A stretch of 64,000 nucleotides of DNA from Dryomyza anilis (GCA_951804985.1 OX638132.1:15543529-15607528), one strand, 5' to 3'; shown: positions 46,439 to 60,119, numbered from the stretch's first letter. Made by a program: numbers and translations. The notes: generated by a model not told the origin, from the sequence alone.

Positions 46439-48271
46439 TAAATGCTCTTTTCAATACGAACGACCAAAGTGAATATACCCGTCCGCTTTGTTGTAATGAA
46501 CGACTCAGAATCAAATCTTTTTTGCAAATATTAAACTTTTAAAAAGATTAAACACAACAATAAATCCCTGTTGATAGTGTTTTCTTGTGAAAAACTAAAG
46601 AAAAATAAAATCCAATTGACAGATTACAATAAAAACAAACTTTAGTTTTCATTGAATTATTTCTTTGAAATATTTTCTAGCTTGAAAGAGTCCTCTCGAA
46701 AGACGACTCCAACTGCGAAAAGTTCTAAAACGTGTCAAACCGTATCACGTAACAAACTATCGATTAAAATATATTTTATTGTCAGACAGAGATATAAAAT
46801 ACAAGCATTAAACCGCACGCATACAAACAACCTAATCCGACAAAATGCAAATACAGGCAGAACCAGCAAAACAACAATAAAACGCTTAAGGATAAATGGA
46901 AATAAATGTGTAAAAATAAAAATTTTATGTGACACAAGCGGTGCGAGAACCTGCCGAGAGTGTTCGAAAAAAAAACCCATAAACTTTGCAGAAACCGACA
47001 AAGAAGACAGACAAGAAATGTGGGGCATCGAAGGTGGAAATAGACACAGATGACACGACAAGACACAAAAGCAAAGGATATACAAGAGAGGAGAGAGGGA
47101 GCGAGGAAAGGATATGCGGGACAAACGGCAGTGGGGTTGTATGCGAAAGGACCATGATGGTCTGAGGAAATGAATATGCAGAGAAGTGTCTAAAGAAATG
47201 GTAGTGGTTTTCGCAGTGGTAAACCAAGTGAGAAATGAAGACGAGTTAGTTAAGGTGCGATAAACACGCTTCGTTGGATCAGCAGCGTTGGAATATAGGC
47301 GGATGCGGGTGGCTAAACTCGGCGTACCATGGATGGCAGCAGTGAGAAATGTGTGTTTGCGGTGCTGCTGGTTCCAGAAGGAAGTACAATGCAAAACATG
47401 CTGTACGATAAGATAACAAACTACGGAAAAGTTGTTGGCCGAGGTGAGGGAGGTTATGGTCTACAACGGACACACTGTCCACTAATTGAAAGCAAAAACA
47501 CTTAAGAGAGCCAATTAGTGTGGAATGTAGTAAAAATCTCCGACATTAGGATATGGTCGACAGGCACACCGTATAATCAAAACCGCAAAATTTGTCTGTG
47601 TATTTGTCGACGAACGCTGATAGACTGGTCAGCAGCAAAGCAGAGGTAGAAAAAGATTAAATCTAAAGTTAATTGAAAAATGTCAGTTAATGAAGTTAAC
47701 TAAGAAATCCATCTAAAGGTTGTTTTAGTTCTTAAACATTTTGTTTGAATGTGTGGGTAACTAAAAAGTTTCTTTGAAAAATTTTATTTTGTATATTTTA
47801 AAATTAATTGTACATTTTTATAGTATTTACGGAATATACAATCTAAAAACTAATTGAAAATTTCAAAGTAAATTTTGAAAAGCTTTGCTGAAAATATAAC
47901 GTCCCAGAGATAGTAATGCTAAAAATATGAATGGTTTTAAAAAATATTTGTCCACATCCTTTAACTACCTCGACAGATATTGAACAGAATTATATATTTA
48001 CATAGATGACTCTACGATACGTAGAAAGCTTCTTACAGCTGATTTACCAATTCTGTAAAAATTGGCTCTCTCTATCCACCAAAAATACAAAAGTACATAT
48101 GGCCGTATCGATATGTCTATAATTCGAACGTCTGACATGTCGTTTAGAAGTAATACTTAGTTTCCAATATTAGGGTCATCTCTTCAATTTACTATATCAA
48201 TTACTACCAAAATTTCAATGTGTGTTTAATGTGTGAAACAGTTTGAATTAATCTTAACCAACTACACCGAA
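46439..48271. other. Less AT-rich unique region
   Basis: 46650-47660 is mixed-composition sequence with a 219-codon minus frame (46735-47394) and a 133-codon plus frame overlapping it; neither has a recognisable motif. The + strand is A/G-rich (GAGAGGAGAGAGGGAGCGAG at 47085). No gene can be supported. Confidence 0.35.
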
Positions 48272-49369
48272 AAAAATGTACATCATATTGATGAATTCCG
48301 TTCTTCATATCATAATTCATTGTATTGAAGAAATATTCATAACGACATTAATGTTATGAATGCGATGATAAATATGACGAACGCTTGGTAACTGTCGAAA
48401 AAGTGTTCTTCAATATGATTGTGTGTATGTGAAGAATACGTTTAATCATATTAATGAACAAATACATAAAATAAAACATATATTTACATCATATTGTAGA
48501 ATGCTGTTCATCAAACCAAATTAAAAGAAAAAAATGTATTTTTCATTCATTTTTTGCCATACTTCTCAGTTTTCAAGTAGTTTTGGTCTGTTATTCCTCG
48601 ATATGCATAAATTAATAAATGTTTTATAAATATATTTTTAATTGCTACTTTTTAAAGGGTCAGGGACGTTACAAAGGTAGCGCGACAGGGACAGCAAACG
48701 ACGCCATATTTCTTGCCGCTCTTTTGACATTTCTCTTCAGTAAGGTTTGCCATTTCATGATGGAAAGATATACGAATTCGAATTTCGGTAGTAAATTTTA
48801 ATAATTTCGACTAGTTGTTGGCTCGAATATCTTTCCATTTTTGTAGCGTCCCTGTTGAAAAACTCTTGAAAAAAACTTGTGTAGCGCTCTTATTGAAAAC
48901 CCCTTTATTAATAAAATGTTATATGTACTTATTAAAAATATATATTTAAATAATTTTTTTTTTTGAAAAATATTATTTTCAGTAATTTTTTTTTTAATTT
49001 TTTTTTTGATATTTAAAAAAAAAATCGAAAAAAAAATTTCATTAAATAATTTATTTTGAAAAAAAAATATATTTTTTCAACTATTTCATCATATTGAATA
49101 TTATTTTCATAAATATTATGAACAATTTAGAAACAAATTTTAAATCATTCATAGATGTTATGATAACATTCATCAATATGATTATTTAAATTTGCAATAT
49201 TTTGAATATTTCTTTCTTCAGTATGATGTTTGATAGTATGAATAAGTTCATATATATAAACGACATATCATCAATACGTCATTAGTATTAATATGAAGAA
49301 TCTGGTATGTGCCGAAAAAAATTGATAAAATTTATGAATAAATTCATAATATTGATGTAGCCACGTAAC
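48272..49369. repeat. AT-rich family H, copy 5, containing a mariner derivative
   Basis: Left end CCGAAAAAAATGTACATC, right end AAATTCATAATATTGATGTA. Opposite orientation to copy 1. Interrupted by the foldback mariner derivative at 48656-48906. Its interior has long A/T homopolymer runs around 48955-49080. Confidence 0.85.
48656..48906. mobile_element. Foldback mariner-derived miniature element with tandem 3' termini
   Basis: A 251-bp element: left arm equals the mariner 5' end (AAGGGTCAGGGACG, then GACAGCAAACGACGCCA), then an inverted repeat of the same segment around 48770-48840 (AATTTCGGTAGTAAATTTTA and its flanks), then a 5'-type and a 3'-type terminus in series (GTTGAAAAACTCTT and GTAGCGCTCTTATTG). 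TA flanks both ends. It lies inside an AT-rich repeat copy (48272-49369). Confidence 0.88.
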
Positions 49370-49600
49370 TGGTGATAAAGTATCTGACACTGAACTGGTT
49401 AAAAGGTGTACATTGTACAGCAACAGTAAACCAAGGTTCATTTATAGGAGCGGAACAGTTCCGAAACTTCTTCCCTAATAAGACTAGTTCCCTAAGAACA
49501 GTACATAACTATAAAGTGTCAATTTGTCAAAACATATGACAATGCATTGTAAAACTTACCGGTACGTTTCGTAATATTGGGTTAAAATTAAAACCAGTTA

Positions 49601-49936
49601 GGGCCGGTTTTACAGTGCAAGTTTAAACCTAGTTTAACCTTTGTTTAGTTAAAAGCTGAAATACAAGAAAACAAACAGAAAACGAACATGCCGACAGACA
49701 ATGCGGGAACAAGAAACAGAGAGCGTGGACGGACAGTATAACAAGAGTACAACTCTCATTCTTGTGGTTAGTATCTGTCAAAAACATTTCAAGATTGTAA
49801 ACGTAGTTCAAACGGCCAACGTAAGACGTCTAAACCGATTTTAAACGACGAATTAAAGTCACTGTAAAACTGAATTCTGATATTAAACTACGTTTAACCC
49901 ACAAATCTAGTTAAACTACCACTGTAAAACAAGCCA
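49601..49936. mobile_element. ~335-bp element with GGTTTTACAGTG ends
   Basis: Left end GGGCCGGTTTTACAGTG followed by AGTTTAAACCTAGTTTAA; right end inverse of GGCTTGTTTTACAGTGG then TAGTTTAACTAG. Another CACTGTAAAACTGAATTC occurs inside at about 49860. No coding capacity. Confidence 0.75.
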
Positions 49937-50300
49937 TAAGTGTCACTATTTCGCAGTTACGTACCAGCTCATTTTCCCGTAGAGTCCTTACAGTCGATTT
50001 GGTTCCCTATGGGGAAACGAACTAGTACTAGATTGGACACTTTAACACTACGTTGTGTTAGAAAGGGGTGAATTAATACCTCATGCAGACCTTTAGACTT
50101 ATCACAGATCGTAGTCTTAGTCACTACTAATAGTGGTTACTAACTGTCTCCTTTTTGTGTACATTTGAACTACAATAGTACTCTTTTCACCAGTCATTTG
50201 ATATGTAATATTAGTGCAATTGCGATCATTTTCCCACAGGGTTATTTTTATATATCTGTTTCTCCATTTATCTATCTGTCTGCACACGATTACAGCAAAA

Positions 50301-51106
50301 CTACACAGAAAAAAATAATTCGTAAATATAGCCAAAAAGGTACATCAACACAATCAAAGTATTGCTAAAACTGCGCCGACTAAATTATTAATTGTATTAG
50401 CGTAGACATTCTTCATATTAGCAATCGCATTTGCTGGCAACAGCTATGTGTATTCGCATACCGCGTTGATGTTACAGCAGTGCGTGGTCGTTGTAGCAGT
50501 GAGTAGTAGCTGTAGCAGTGCGTGGTCGCTATAGCAGTGAGTAGTAGCAGTAGCAGTGCGTGGTCGCTATAACAATGCGTGGTGTGTGTTCGTGTACTTG
50601 CTTACAACGCTGGTGAATTAAGGGGAATAGGTGAAATTGGTGGAATTCGCTTAGAATTAGAATTTATAGTTGACGGTTGGCGCGCATATCAGTTCACATT
50701 TGGTTGATGTCAAAAGAAACGCTTATAGAGTTTGATCATACTCTATTGGTCTCGTTGAAAATGATGATGGCAATAGTTGCATATTTAATTATGCTTCATC
50801 GTCAGAAAAGTATATTTGTTATATAATTTCACAAGAATTTCTATTATTCTTTTTTAATAAACTAAAAAAGAATTATAAGAATACTGTGAAAATAAAAAAA
50901 TGCTTTTAAAACATCGACCATACCAATTAAATAATTTGCTACTTTAGCAAAATCATTTATTGGAATATTTTTGGACGCAAATAACATTTTTAGCGAATGT
51001 GTTTGCTCAATACATGAAAATTGCAAAAATGTCATTGCTAGACCAATGAATGGTGTACAATTTATTTTGATTGCTGTATTTACGTCGGTTATTTTTTTCT
51101 GTGTAG
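50301..51106. mobile_element. 806-bp element with CTACACAGAAAAAAATAA ends and an internal minisatellite
   Basis: The ends are exact 18-bp inverted repeats (50301-50318 and 51089-51106). At 50470-50590 a ~39-bp unit (GCAGTGCGTGGTCGCTATAG then CAGTGAGTAGTAGC) is repeated nearly three times. No transposase frame. Confidence 0.85.
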
Positions 51107-54100
51107 AAGAGCTAGATTAATGAAACTTTAAAATTAGAATACTTATATATCTACGCTGTCTGTTATTGAAAATTGTCATGATCGCTCGATTGTGTCCTGT
51201 GAATCGCACACTTATGTTCAAATACCTCATATAACACTAACATCTACGGGTGGATTTTACTTTAAATTTTTTTATATTGAAGAAATTTTCTTAGAATAAT
51301 TTTGAATACTTTCAAATGCATAACATTAATGTCTACTAGGTTATGCCAACTCACAGAAGAGCATTACTGACTAGAACACAGGTGAAAAATTCGTATGTCG
51401 TACGACATAGAGCGTTCACATGCGGTAACACTTTATTTTACTGAACAAATTGATGCCATGATGAGCTACAATTATTCACTACATAGTTTTAGGGATTTTA
51501 CACGCTTTCAAATGACAGAATGTTATTCAGAGCCATACAAAGGAATACAAATCTTTACTCGGGGATGTAACTATGTGTTAATACTCACTGAGTAATACCT
51601 AAATCATGTTGGAAAACGTGAGCGACGTTTTAAGGATCTTCCTTTACGCGTATTAAGTATTATTTTGTTGGTTGTTATGCGGTGAGTATGTTGTTATTTG
51701 GAGGGTAATTTAAACATTTATTAGCTAGTCGGTTGTTTATAGGAAATTATGTGGGTTTATTGTCTCTCCTGAGTGCTAACTAATCCTAAGGATTTGTGGT
51801 TAATGAGAAACTTAAAGTCTAGGGATACCTAAGTAGGTAGTTTCGTTAGAAACGCACACATTGAACTAAGAACTTTTTGAAAAATGGTAAAATTTTCAAA
51901 CTTAAATTTAATTTAAGTTGATTCACGACTTTCGACAGCAGTGTTGAACATCGTCAATGGGTTCACCAAATACTTTGATTTATTTTGGCTTTTTTTCTAT
52001 ACGGTTGGCACCAATTATTGCATCATCAATCAGTAACGAATTTACACATGCACACAAAACCTCAATGCTTTTAAACGAAATCAATCGTGGCTCCTGTCGT
52101 AGACGAACAACAATCCTATCGATTGATTATATTTCAACATTTTTCTTTGCCTGTTTTCCTTGCAACATTTGTAAACAAACAAAATAGAAATTCTTTCTTG
52201 AGCACGACAACAACATAAGTTACATGGAGTTATACGAATCTCACAAGAAGAAATACTTGAATCTCCTGCCATTCAAGCAACGAAGATGAATGAACGTAGA
52301 GGATTTTTGGGTTTGGTTTGGGTGCTGCGAATACCAGCAGCATACCATAGAATGTGGAATCTGTGTACTGATGGATAGATGGATGGCAAACATGCAACTG
52401 ATATGCGTTGGCTGTCCGGACGGTAAGACAGGCTGTGCTGCATTACCAGCTGTGTCGACTGGACGTTGAGTGAAATTTCGGTTGTATTTCGGAAATACTA
52501 TGGAAATGTGAGTCCAGTAGATGAAAAATAAATGAAATGAAAAGAAAAGAAAATGCAAAAGAAATAAAGTGTATCGTCTAGGCCATTCGGAAAGACACAA
52601 AGAAATATGGGCAATAAGACGACGATGCTGTATACATTAAGCATGCGAATTAAATCTGTTGGAAATTAAGTGCTAGAATGTAGACAAAACAATAATCTAG
52701 TAGTATCAATAACAGCCAGAATGAGAAATGCAAAAATGGTATTGAGAAAAAAAAAAACCGATTCGCAAAATGTTTCCCAATGAAATAAACCCAAATTACA
52801 TTACATGAAAAGATATAAAACTTATTGAAATAATCGCAACAAAATGTAAAATTTCCCAAAAAATAAGATATAGTACGAAAAAATGTTAAATTATATCGCA
52901 CAATAATTTATATTGTCCCAAATATTGAAGATATTTTTAGTTATCCCAACGAAAAAACCTAAACAATGAAACATCGCCGAAATAGAATTAAATAATGACA
53001 ATATTTAGCACTAAAAATGCTTTCAATTGAATAATTTGCATTAAGTATTTCATTACTATACCCCCCAATAATGTCTCACAACGGGGGTTTGTAAATGAGA
53101 TTTTTAAATTGATAGTAATCTATGATACATACCGGCCAGATTTGGAACTATATGGTAGTAAAAGTGGGTATCGGATGAAAGGTTATTCATTGAGGTATAA
53201 GTTAAATTTAATATCAGCTTTATAACTTTTAAAGTTTTTTAGTTGTGAACGTTCATAATCAAACATTCGGATTAATTCAGTTATAATGCCTCCAGCGTCC
53301 AAGTTATTTATTATTCGGCAGCAAAAAGTGCTATAGAGTGAAAGCGTATTCATTCAGCTATTAGTTAAAATCAATTTAAGCTTAATAATGTTTAAAAATT
53401 TTTAATTGTGAACGTTTAAATTCAAAATTTTAGACTTAATTCAACTATTACGCCTCCAGCGCACTATGGGTCTGAAATCGCATTAACGTCTCATAAATAC
53501 CGTATGCGAAAGTCGTCGAAAATGAATGAAATAAAAGGTTTTAGAAAGATAAATTATTGAATTTTTATAATCAAATCCGCATTATTTTAAATATATGAAA
53601 CACATACTAAAACATGAAAAGAAATAATAATATTTTTAATGTTTTTTTGAGGAAGAGTTTTTAAGTGCATTTTTCGAAATGTTTCAAAGCAAAAGTATAT
53701 TATGTGACACCATTTTGGAAAGGTATGATATTCAGCTTTCAAATAGAGTTTTCAAAATTGTTATCATATGCTTATGTACACTGTTAATAATTAAAGAGTA
53801 GGTGCATATTTTGAATTCTAAAACTTCTACTTCTGGTTAAAGTTTTAACTATTGCGCTGTTCTTCGCCGAAAGAAATTTTAATGAATTTGTATACACAAT
53901 TTAATGGTTATTAGTAAAAACTAATGCAGAAAGTTCGTATATTTGCGCAAAATATGTCAGAGTCCAAAATGGCCAACGGGCCAACATAACAAAAGTTTGA
54001 TTTTTGGCAAAAAAAAAAATATATTTCCAATGCGAAAGAGTTAATTAAGTAGAGCTTGTGATACTTCCAGACAAACATTTTAATGCATATTTAATAAAGA

Positions 54101-54965
54101 TTGGTCGAGCCGTTCATAATTTATAGTTATTTTATTAAAAAAAAAATATTTAACCATTCTAAAATTTATACGATAAATTACTGCTGGCATTAATACAAAT
54201 AATCGTATATCAAAATCATCAAAATCGGTATAATTTCGCATTTTAATTTCGGTTGTTTAGCGTTTACTAGAATAGCCAACATAATCTACTAAATATGTTT
54301 GATGCTGTCAAATCATATAAACTATAATTGTTAAATTGTAGGATTATGCAATGAACTTGATATATGAAAATTTTATTTCCGCTTGTCCGATTCCTTCCAT
54401 TTTTGGAACATGGTAAGATATTATCAATATCTAACAAAATACAAAAATTTACTCATTTATCTCAAAAAATACAAAAGTTACGAAAAAATATGTATCAAAA
54501 ATGTACATTGTCCAAAAAAAATGTATTTTAATATATAAAATGTGCCACTCCCTCCCAATTCCGAATATTTTTACAGTACTGTAAGGTGCATCCATAAACT
54601 AATTTAATCCAAATTTTCAATTGTTTATCTCTTAATAGAAGAAAGTTACAGAAAAATAAGTGTTAAAAACACCTTTTTTAATTTTCAAACACGAAAAGTG
54701 TCATACCCCTTTTTCCTATTTTCTCCATGTTTCACAGAAAGATATGTATAACTAATAACTATATGAATCCAAAATTTCATTAATTTATGTCACGGTTATA
54801 CAATAAACTTTTACATATTAAACTGTCACCCCCTTTTCCAATTCAACTCATTTTTATAAGGGCATAATGTACCATTATAAGCTAGCTAAGCTTTCGTTCC
54901 TTTATCCCTTAACCTATAAAAGTTATAGGCTAATAAATGCGAACATTATTTGTATAACATACATA
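51107..54965. other. Sequence without a recognised gene
   Basis: 51900-52620 is of mixed composition with 76- and 119-codon frames that show no motif. 53040-54950 is AT-rich, with CCCTTTTTCC-type phrases and probably an old decayed repeat. Confidence 0.4.
53180..53465. repeat. ~164-bp direct repeat, two diverged units
   Basis: ATTCATTGAGGTATAAGTTA / ATTCATTCAGCTATTAGTTA and the shared end GCCTCCAGCG (53288 and 53452) define two units. Part of a longer AT-rich stretch of unknown origin. Confidence 0.65.
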
Positions 54966-55175
54966 AAGGGTTTTTCAATAAGAGCGCTACAAAAGTAGAG
55001 CGACAGGGACAGCAAACGATGCCATATTTCTTACCGCTCTTTTGACATTTCTCTTCAGTAAGATTTGCCATTTCATGATGGAAAGATATACGAGCCAACA
55101 ACGAGTCGAAATTATTAAAATTTACTACCGAAATTCGAATTCGTATATCTCTCCATAATGAAATGGCAAATGGGT
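54966..55175. mobile_element. Foldback mariner-derived element, right end truncated
   Basis: Starts after TA with AAGGGTTTTTCAATAAGAG, i.e. a 3'-type terminal repeat, fused at ACAAAAGTAGAGCG to the mariner 5' subterminal region (ATTTGCCATTTCATGATGGA). A short inverted return (GAATTCGTATATCTCTCCAT) starts near 55136 and stops without a terminus. Confidence 0.88.
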
Positions 55176-55180
55176 TGATA

Positions 55181-56796
55181 CGTTTTCGTGGACACAGTCG
55201 AAAACGTATCAACAGATATTCCGAATTTATGCTTTAATAGTTATAATTATAAAATTATACATTATAATTATATATAAATAAAAATAAAACAAAACGTAAG
55301 CCAAAATAGTATGAAAAAATTTGGTGTTTATTTCATTTGTGGCTTATAAAAGTGCCAAAAAAACATCTGAAAATACCAAATCTCAGCCCCATGACTTTTA
55401 AGCTTCCCAAGTGTTTATGTTCTTAACATCTATGAAGGAAAGGAGTTTTCTCAGCAGTCCATTTCATTACTTTTTCCAGACGAACATCGAATTTCCGTTT
55501 CGTTTTCTTCACTTTTTGCTTTTACATTAGCATAAAACTTAAACCAATCTATCAGTCATTTGTATGGACACTACGGATGAGTGAGTGACTGGATAAACTT
55601 TTTGGTCAAATTCTTGATTAAACTTATCGTTTGCCTTCATTTTCATGTATTTACATAGGAATTTCATTTATACGCCGGAGATTTCCACCACCGGCTACTG
55701 TTTCCCTGGCAGGTAAATGTTGAACAGTTCAGAACAGACGTGTAAAGTTTTGCAAGTTGTTTGCACAACGATTTGTTAAATTAAATTTCGATTAGTTAGC
55801 GAACCATTTTTGCGCCAAACTTATACGGGTCCATTGTAAAAGTTACGCCGCCTAATTGCACAGCAATGGTTGTGGAAATGGGTACTGTGTAGTCTTGCTG
55901 TAATAGTTTAATGAAGAGTTGCGGCCAGTTTAGTGTATTGATTTAATTTGGCGAGTATTGATGGACATTTTATTGGTTTTATACAAATATTTGTTTAAAC
56001 GACATGTTTATTAAATTAAATAAACAAAAATACATAGATTGACATTTCGACATCACAGAATATTTCGTATAAACTTGATAGATTTTTTTTTTTTGTACCA
56101 TAATTTCCGTTGTGATTTGCATTGATTTTCTGCCAAAACTAGCCACAACACAAAATTAATGTTATTAATAAGAAAAGACATTCGAAAGAATAGCATTGCT
56201 ACAAATCAAATGGAATATTATGCCAACTTTATCATAAGGCAGAAATCTTGATTATTTTTATGCCAAACATATTTTACGAAATGTTATCTAGACACACGTC
56301 CAACATCTCGGCTGTCAATCAAAACGAAAACGTATGTTTGTTTTATATAGTTGGGCAGAAAAACTCGTAGCAAAAATGTATAAATGAAAATTGACAATAC
56401 TTAGAAGAGAAAAAAAACATGATTTTCTGCTGAAATTTACACCAAAAAAGTCAAATAAATTGAAATCTTGTGTAAATTAGATATTAAATCAATTGTAGAA
56501 ACATGCATAATTTATGAATTGTATACGACTGAATAAATAACGCTTACAATTCGTAAATCGTATAAATTTTGTTAATATTATTACACAGAAAATTATGTTT
56601 GAAATAAATAAAAGTTTTCTGAACACTCCCATTGATTCTATGTAATCACGAAACAAAGTCTTGATTATAAATACAAAAGGCACCATAAAATGAATATTGT
56701 GTAAAAAAATTATTAGCACGAAAATTACTTTTTTAACATAAAAATGAAAAGAAAACATAAATATGTTTACATGTAAATAAAATGTTTCTTACATTA
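55181..56796. other. Sequence without a recognised gene
   Basis: 55380-55970 is mixed composition; the remainder is AT-rich. A CACAGAAAATTATG phrase at 56584 may mark another inverted-repeat element disrupted by the 56805 element. Confidence 0.4.
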
Positions 56797-56804
56797 GAAC
56801 ATAT

Positions 56805-57782
56805 CGTCACCATCATGCCAAAGGGGGCGAATGTGTAATTTTTGATATTTGAGTTTTTTTTATATATTTTTGAATGTAGTTTTTCCACAAGTATACTGTA
56901 CCAAAATAGTGTTTGGTTTTGTTGAATATTTCTAGTCACAAAAGAAAAAACGAATTCGAAAAAAAGAAAATTTTGTCATGCCAAAAGGGCGAATATTTTC
57001 GTTTTTTTGCCATAATTTGTTTTTGGTATAAGATAAAGTAGTGGTGTAAAGGTATTAATTATTTGTTTAGAGCCGATCATCATCCTTATTTTAAAATATT
57101 TTTTTTAATTTTTATCATTTGCAAGAAAAATTATTTTTAAATAATGATGCCAATCGATAGGTGCTTTAAGAACAAACAAATAATGGCTTAACATTACTAT
57201 TTTATCATATACCAAAAACAAATTATGGCAAAAAAAAAAAAAAAAGATTCGCCCTTTTGGCATGACAACATTTTCTATTTATCCAATTTCTTCGTTTTTT
57301 GTTTGCTTTAACTCTTTATTAGTGCAATATAAAATATTGGTGTAAAGGCATTAATTGTTTGTATTTAAAGCTCCTATCGATTGGCAGCATTACTTAAAAA
57401 TATTTTGCTAAACATTTTTCTTGCAAATAACAAATGGCAAATTAATGTTTGGCAAAATATTTTAAAATAATGATGCCAATCGATAGGTGCTTTAACAACA
57501 AACTAATAATGCCATTACATCGCTATTTTATCTTGCGCAAATAAAGAGTTATAGCATAAAAAACAGAAATATTTGAGTGTTGGTCAGGACATAGCCTCAC
57601 AAAATCCGTATTAATAATGCACTAAGTGGTCCAAATTCAAAGATATTTTGTATAGGTTATAATAATAGACAAATAAACCAAAATAACAAAAAAATTTACT
57701 AATTTTAAAGCACTTTAAACTTTAAATTTGATTTCCCAACATTTTTAAAATTGCACAGTCGCACCTTTGGCATGACCGTGAC
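56805..57782. mobile_element. 978-bp foldback element with 8-bp target duplication
   Basis: GAACATAT occurs directly at both edges (56797-56804 and 57783-57790). Ends are CGTCACCATCATGCCAAAG and the inverse of GTCACGGTCATGCCAAAG. A second inverted pair (TGTCATGCCAAAAGGGCGAA at 56974 and its inverse ending near 57270) lies inside, and two further palindromic modules use TGATGCCAATCGATAGGTGC. An 8-bp duplication suits hAT-type elements. No coding frame. Confidence 0.85.
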
Positions 57783-57790
57783 GAACATAT

Positions 57791-60119
57791 GTTCGCAAAA
57801 AGTCTAAAATTATTCATTCTGAACATAAATATGTTTGAACGAAAACAAACATATGTTTGGCTCTCATTATTATAATGTTTTGCAATGCTTTAATGCTTTT
57901 TCAAAGATATATAATATAACTTTGATTGAATTTTGATGAATTTTGATTCCGAGAGCCCTTTTTTGCAGCGTGTACATTTATTAATTTGTGTGGAGCAAAT
58001 ATTTTATATCTTTTAAACAGATTGAAACATAATCCCCTTAATGTATTTTGTAGTTTTGCAATTTAAACAATATTTTGTCTGTAAAATGTAAAATACATGT
58101 TTAACTTAATGCCGTACTAAGTATATTTAAGTACGTCAAAAATGGTTCATTTTAAAATGTAAATAAAACATTTTATTTATTAAGACAATTGATAAGAGGT
58201 ACTGGTAAATGGTATGAAAATTATGTAGAGTAACAAATGAATTTATGGAAAACCAAGTCAGTTTTTATGTAAATGAACAAAAGCACATTTATGCCTATTA
58301 AAAGCAACGTATCATCAGTTGAGATAAAATCTATTTTTGCTTATCTGATAGAAGCAAAAACTCTGTTTAATCTATGATAAATGTATTCTCTTTTTACAGT
58401 GTTTATTCGAGGTAAATAGGAGCTGTGACAACATTGCGCACTGAAAAATAATGTGCGCTGCTAAAGATATTAATAAAATTCTGTTTTTTCTACATTTTCA
58501 TTTTATATTTACTTTATACAGTTTCTTTATTTAACATTTTGTTATAAATTACATTTTGTTCATAACTCTGTGCAACTTCTTTTATTTATTTTCTATTTTG
58601 TAAAAAAAAACATCACTTTTATTTCCAGCATTTTACATTCTTTGCAAGACTGACAACAACAATAACAACCACAGCAAAATGCACAGAAAAATGGGGTTAA
58701 TTAAACAAGGAAACGTAAGGATCATGATGAAGCCCATGCCTTAAACTACCACTTGCCATCCTTAGGTTTTATTTTTGTAGCCACTTCAATTTGTTTAAAT
58801 CTAGTTGAGACTCGGTTTTAGTTCTTTTTGCTGGTGCAACTTTTTCTGTATGGTTTTTATTATATTTTTACTACTTTTTTTCATACTACAAACTACAATT
58901 AAATTAATTTTTGTTGTTGTTGTTGTTGTGTTGCTTCAAACAACAATTCACAGAAAAGTAGAAAAATAAATAAAACAAAAGTATTGCAGCTAATATTGTT
59001 GCAATGAAATGAAAACTTTTTCACTTAGTTTCCTGCGCCACCGAGAGATGGTGCCCGATACAAGTAGCTACCAAGAGACAGACAGCCAGACAGTGTATCA
59101 AATATGAAGAAGCACATGTGCGGGTGGGGTTCGGGTTTTGTGTGTTTGGGCGTTGAGAAATGGGACCTTATTAAATGCATAATAAATGTGATAAGCATAT
59201 TATCTCGAAATGACTGTGGAAAAGTGTCACAAACATGTGGTAAGTAATAAAGAACCTGGCAGCTAATTATTTGATTGTAATAAACAAATATGTATTTACC
59301 TTACATAATCTTAATACTTGAGTAATTATTGCATTAGATGTTATTAAAGGTTATAATTAGTTGCTTGAAAATATTTCAAAATACACATTTTTATTACATT
59401 AAGGGCCATTTTCATAAAATCCAGTTAAGTGTTTCATTTCCACATATTATCTAGGTAACTCAAAGTTAAACCGAAGATGGTGAAAACGACCATAAATCTG
59501 AGCATTGCCTTTCGGACTTTTCTTGTACATTTGCGGTACTCTAAACGATTTCAAAATATATGCAGTTTAATTAATTGATTTATGGGTTTCATTCATTTTG
59601 AAAAATAATTTAAAGTTAAACTAATCATGATACAAATTTATCATTTTAATCACATTTCCAAAATTTTGTAATAAAATAATTTCGATAAACTTTTAATCTA
59701 TTTGGCGTTTTAACAACCTTTGGTTAAATAGTAAGTACAACATTGCAAAAACTAATTTTTATGTAAATCCATATTTTTATTTTCTTTTAAAATCTAAATA
59801 AAGTTGATTTGGATCGCAATGAAGATGACCTGTTTCTTTTTTTGGGGTTTATTTTATTGTGCGTTATTTCATTGGGGGCTTGCGCATATTTTGAGCGTAA
59901 AATCAATAAATATTTGACCAAAAAAGTTCACATTAAACAGTATAAAGTAAAATTCACCTGTAAAAGAATGTTTTATATGAATTCACAGGTTACAATGAAC
60001 CGGTCATGTTTTTTTTTTGCTCAGACAGTGTAAAGATATTTTATATACTTATATTAATCGGTAAATAAACCAAAATAACAAAAAAAAAATAACAAAAAAA
60101 ATTACTAATTTTAAAGCAC
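57791..60119. other. AT-rich sequence with a small (TTG)n run
   Basis: (TTG)n at 58912-58929 and scattered CACAGAAAA phrases (58681, 58949). Nothing coding is supported; a 74-codon frame at 59809 starts with TTG and is not convincing. Confidence 0.4.

Noticed and set aside
46735..47394. 219-codon minus frame
   Set aside because: No motif, overlaps a 133-codon + frame, composition follows a purine-rich + strand.
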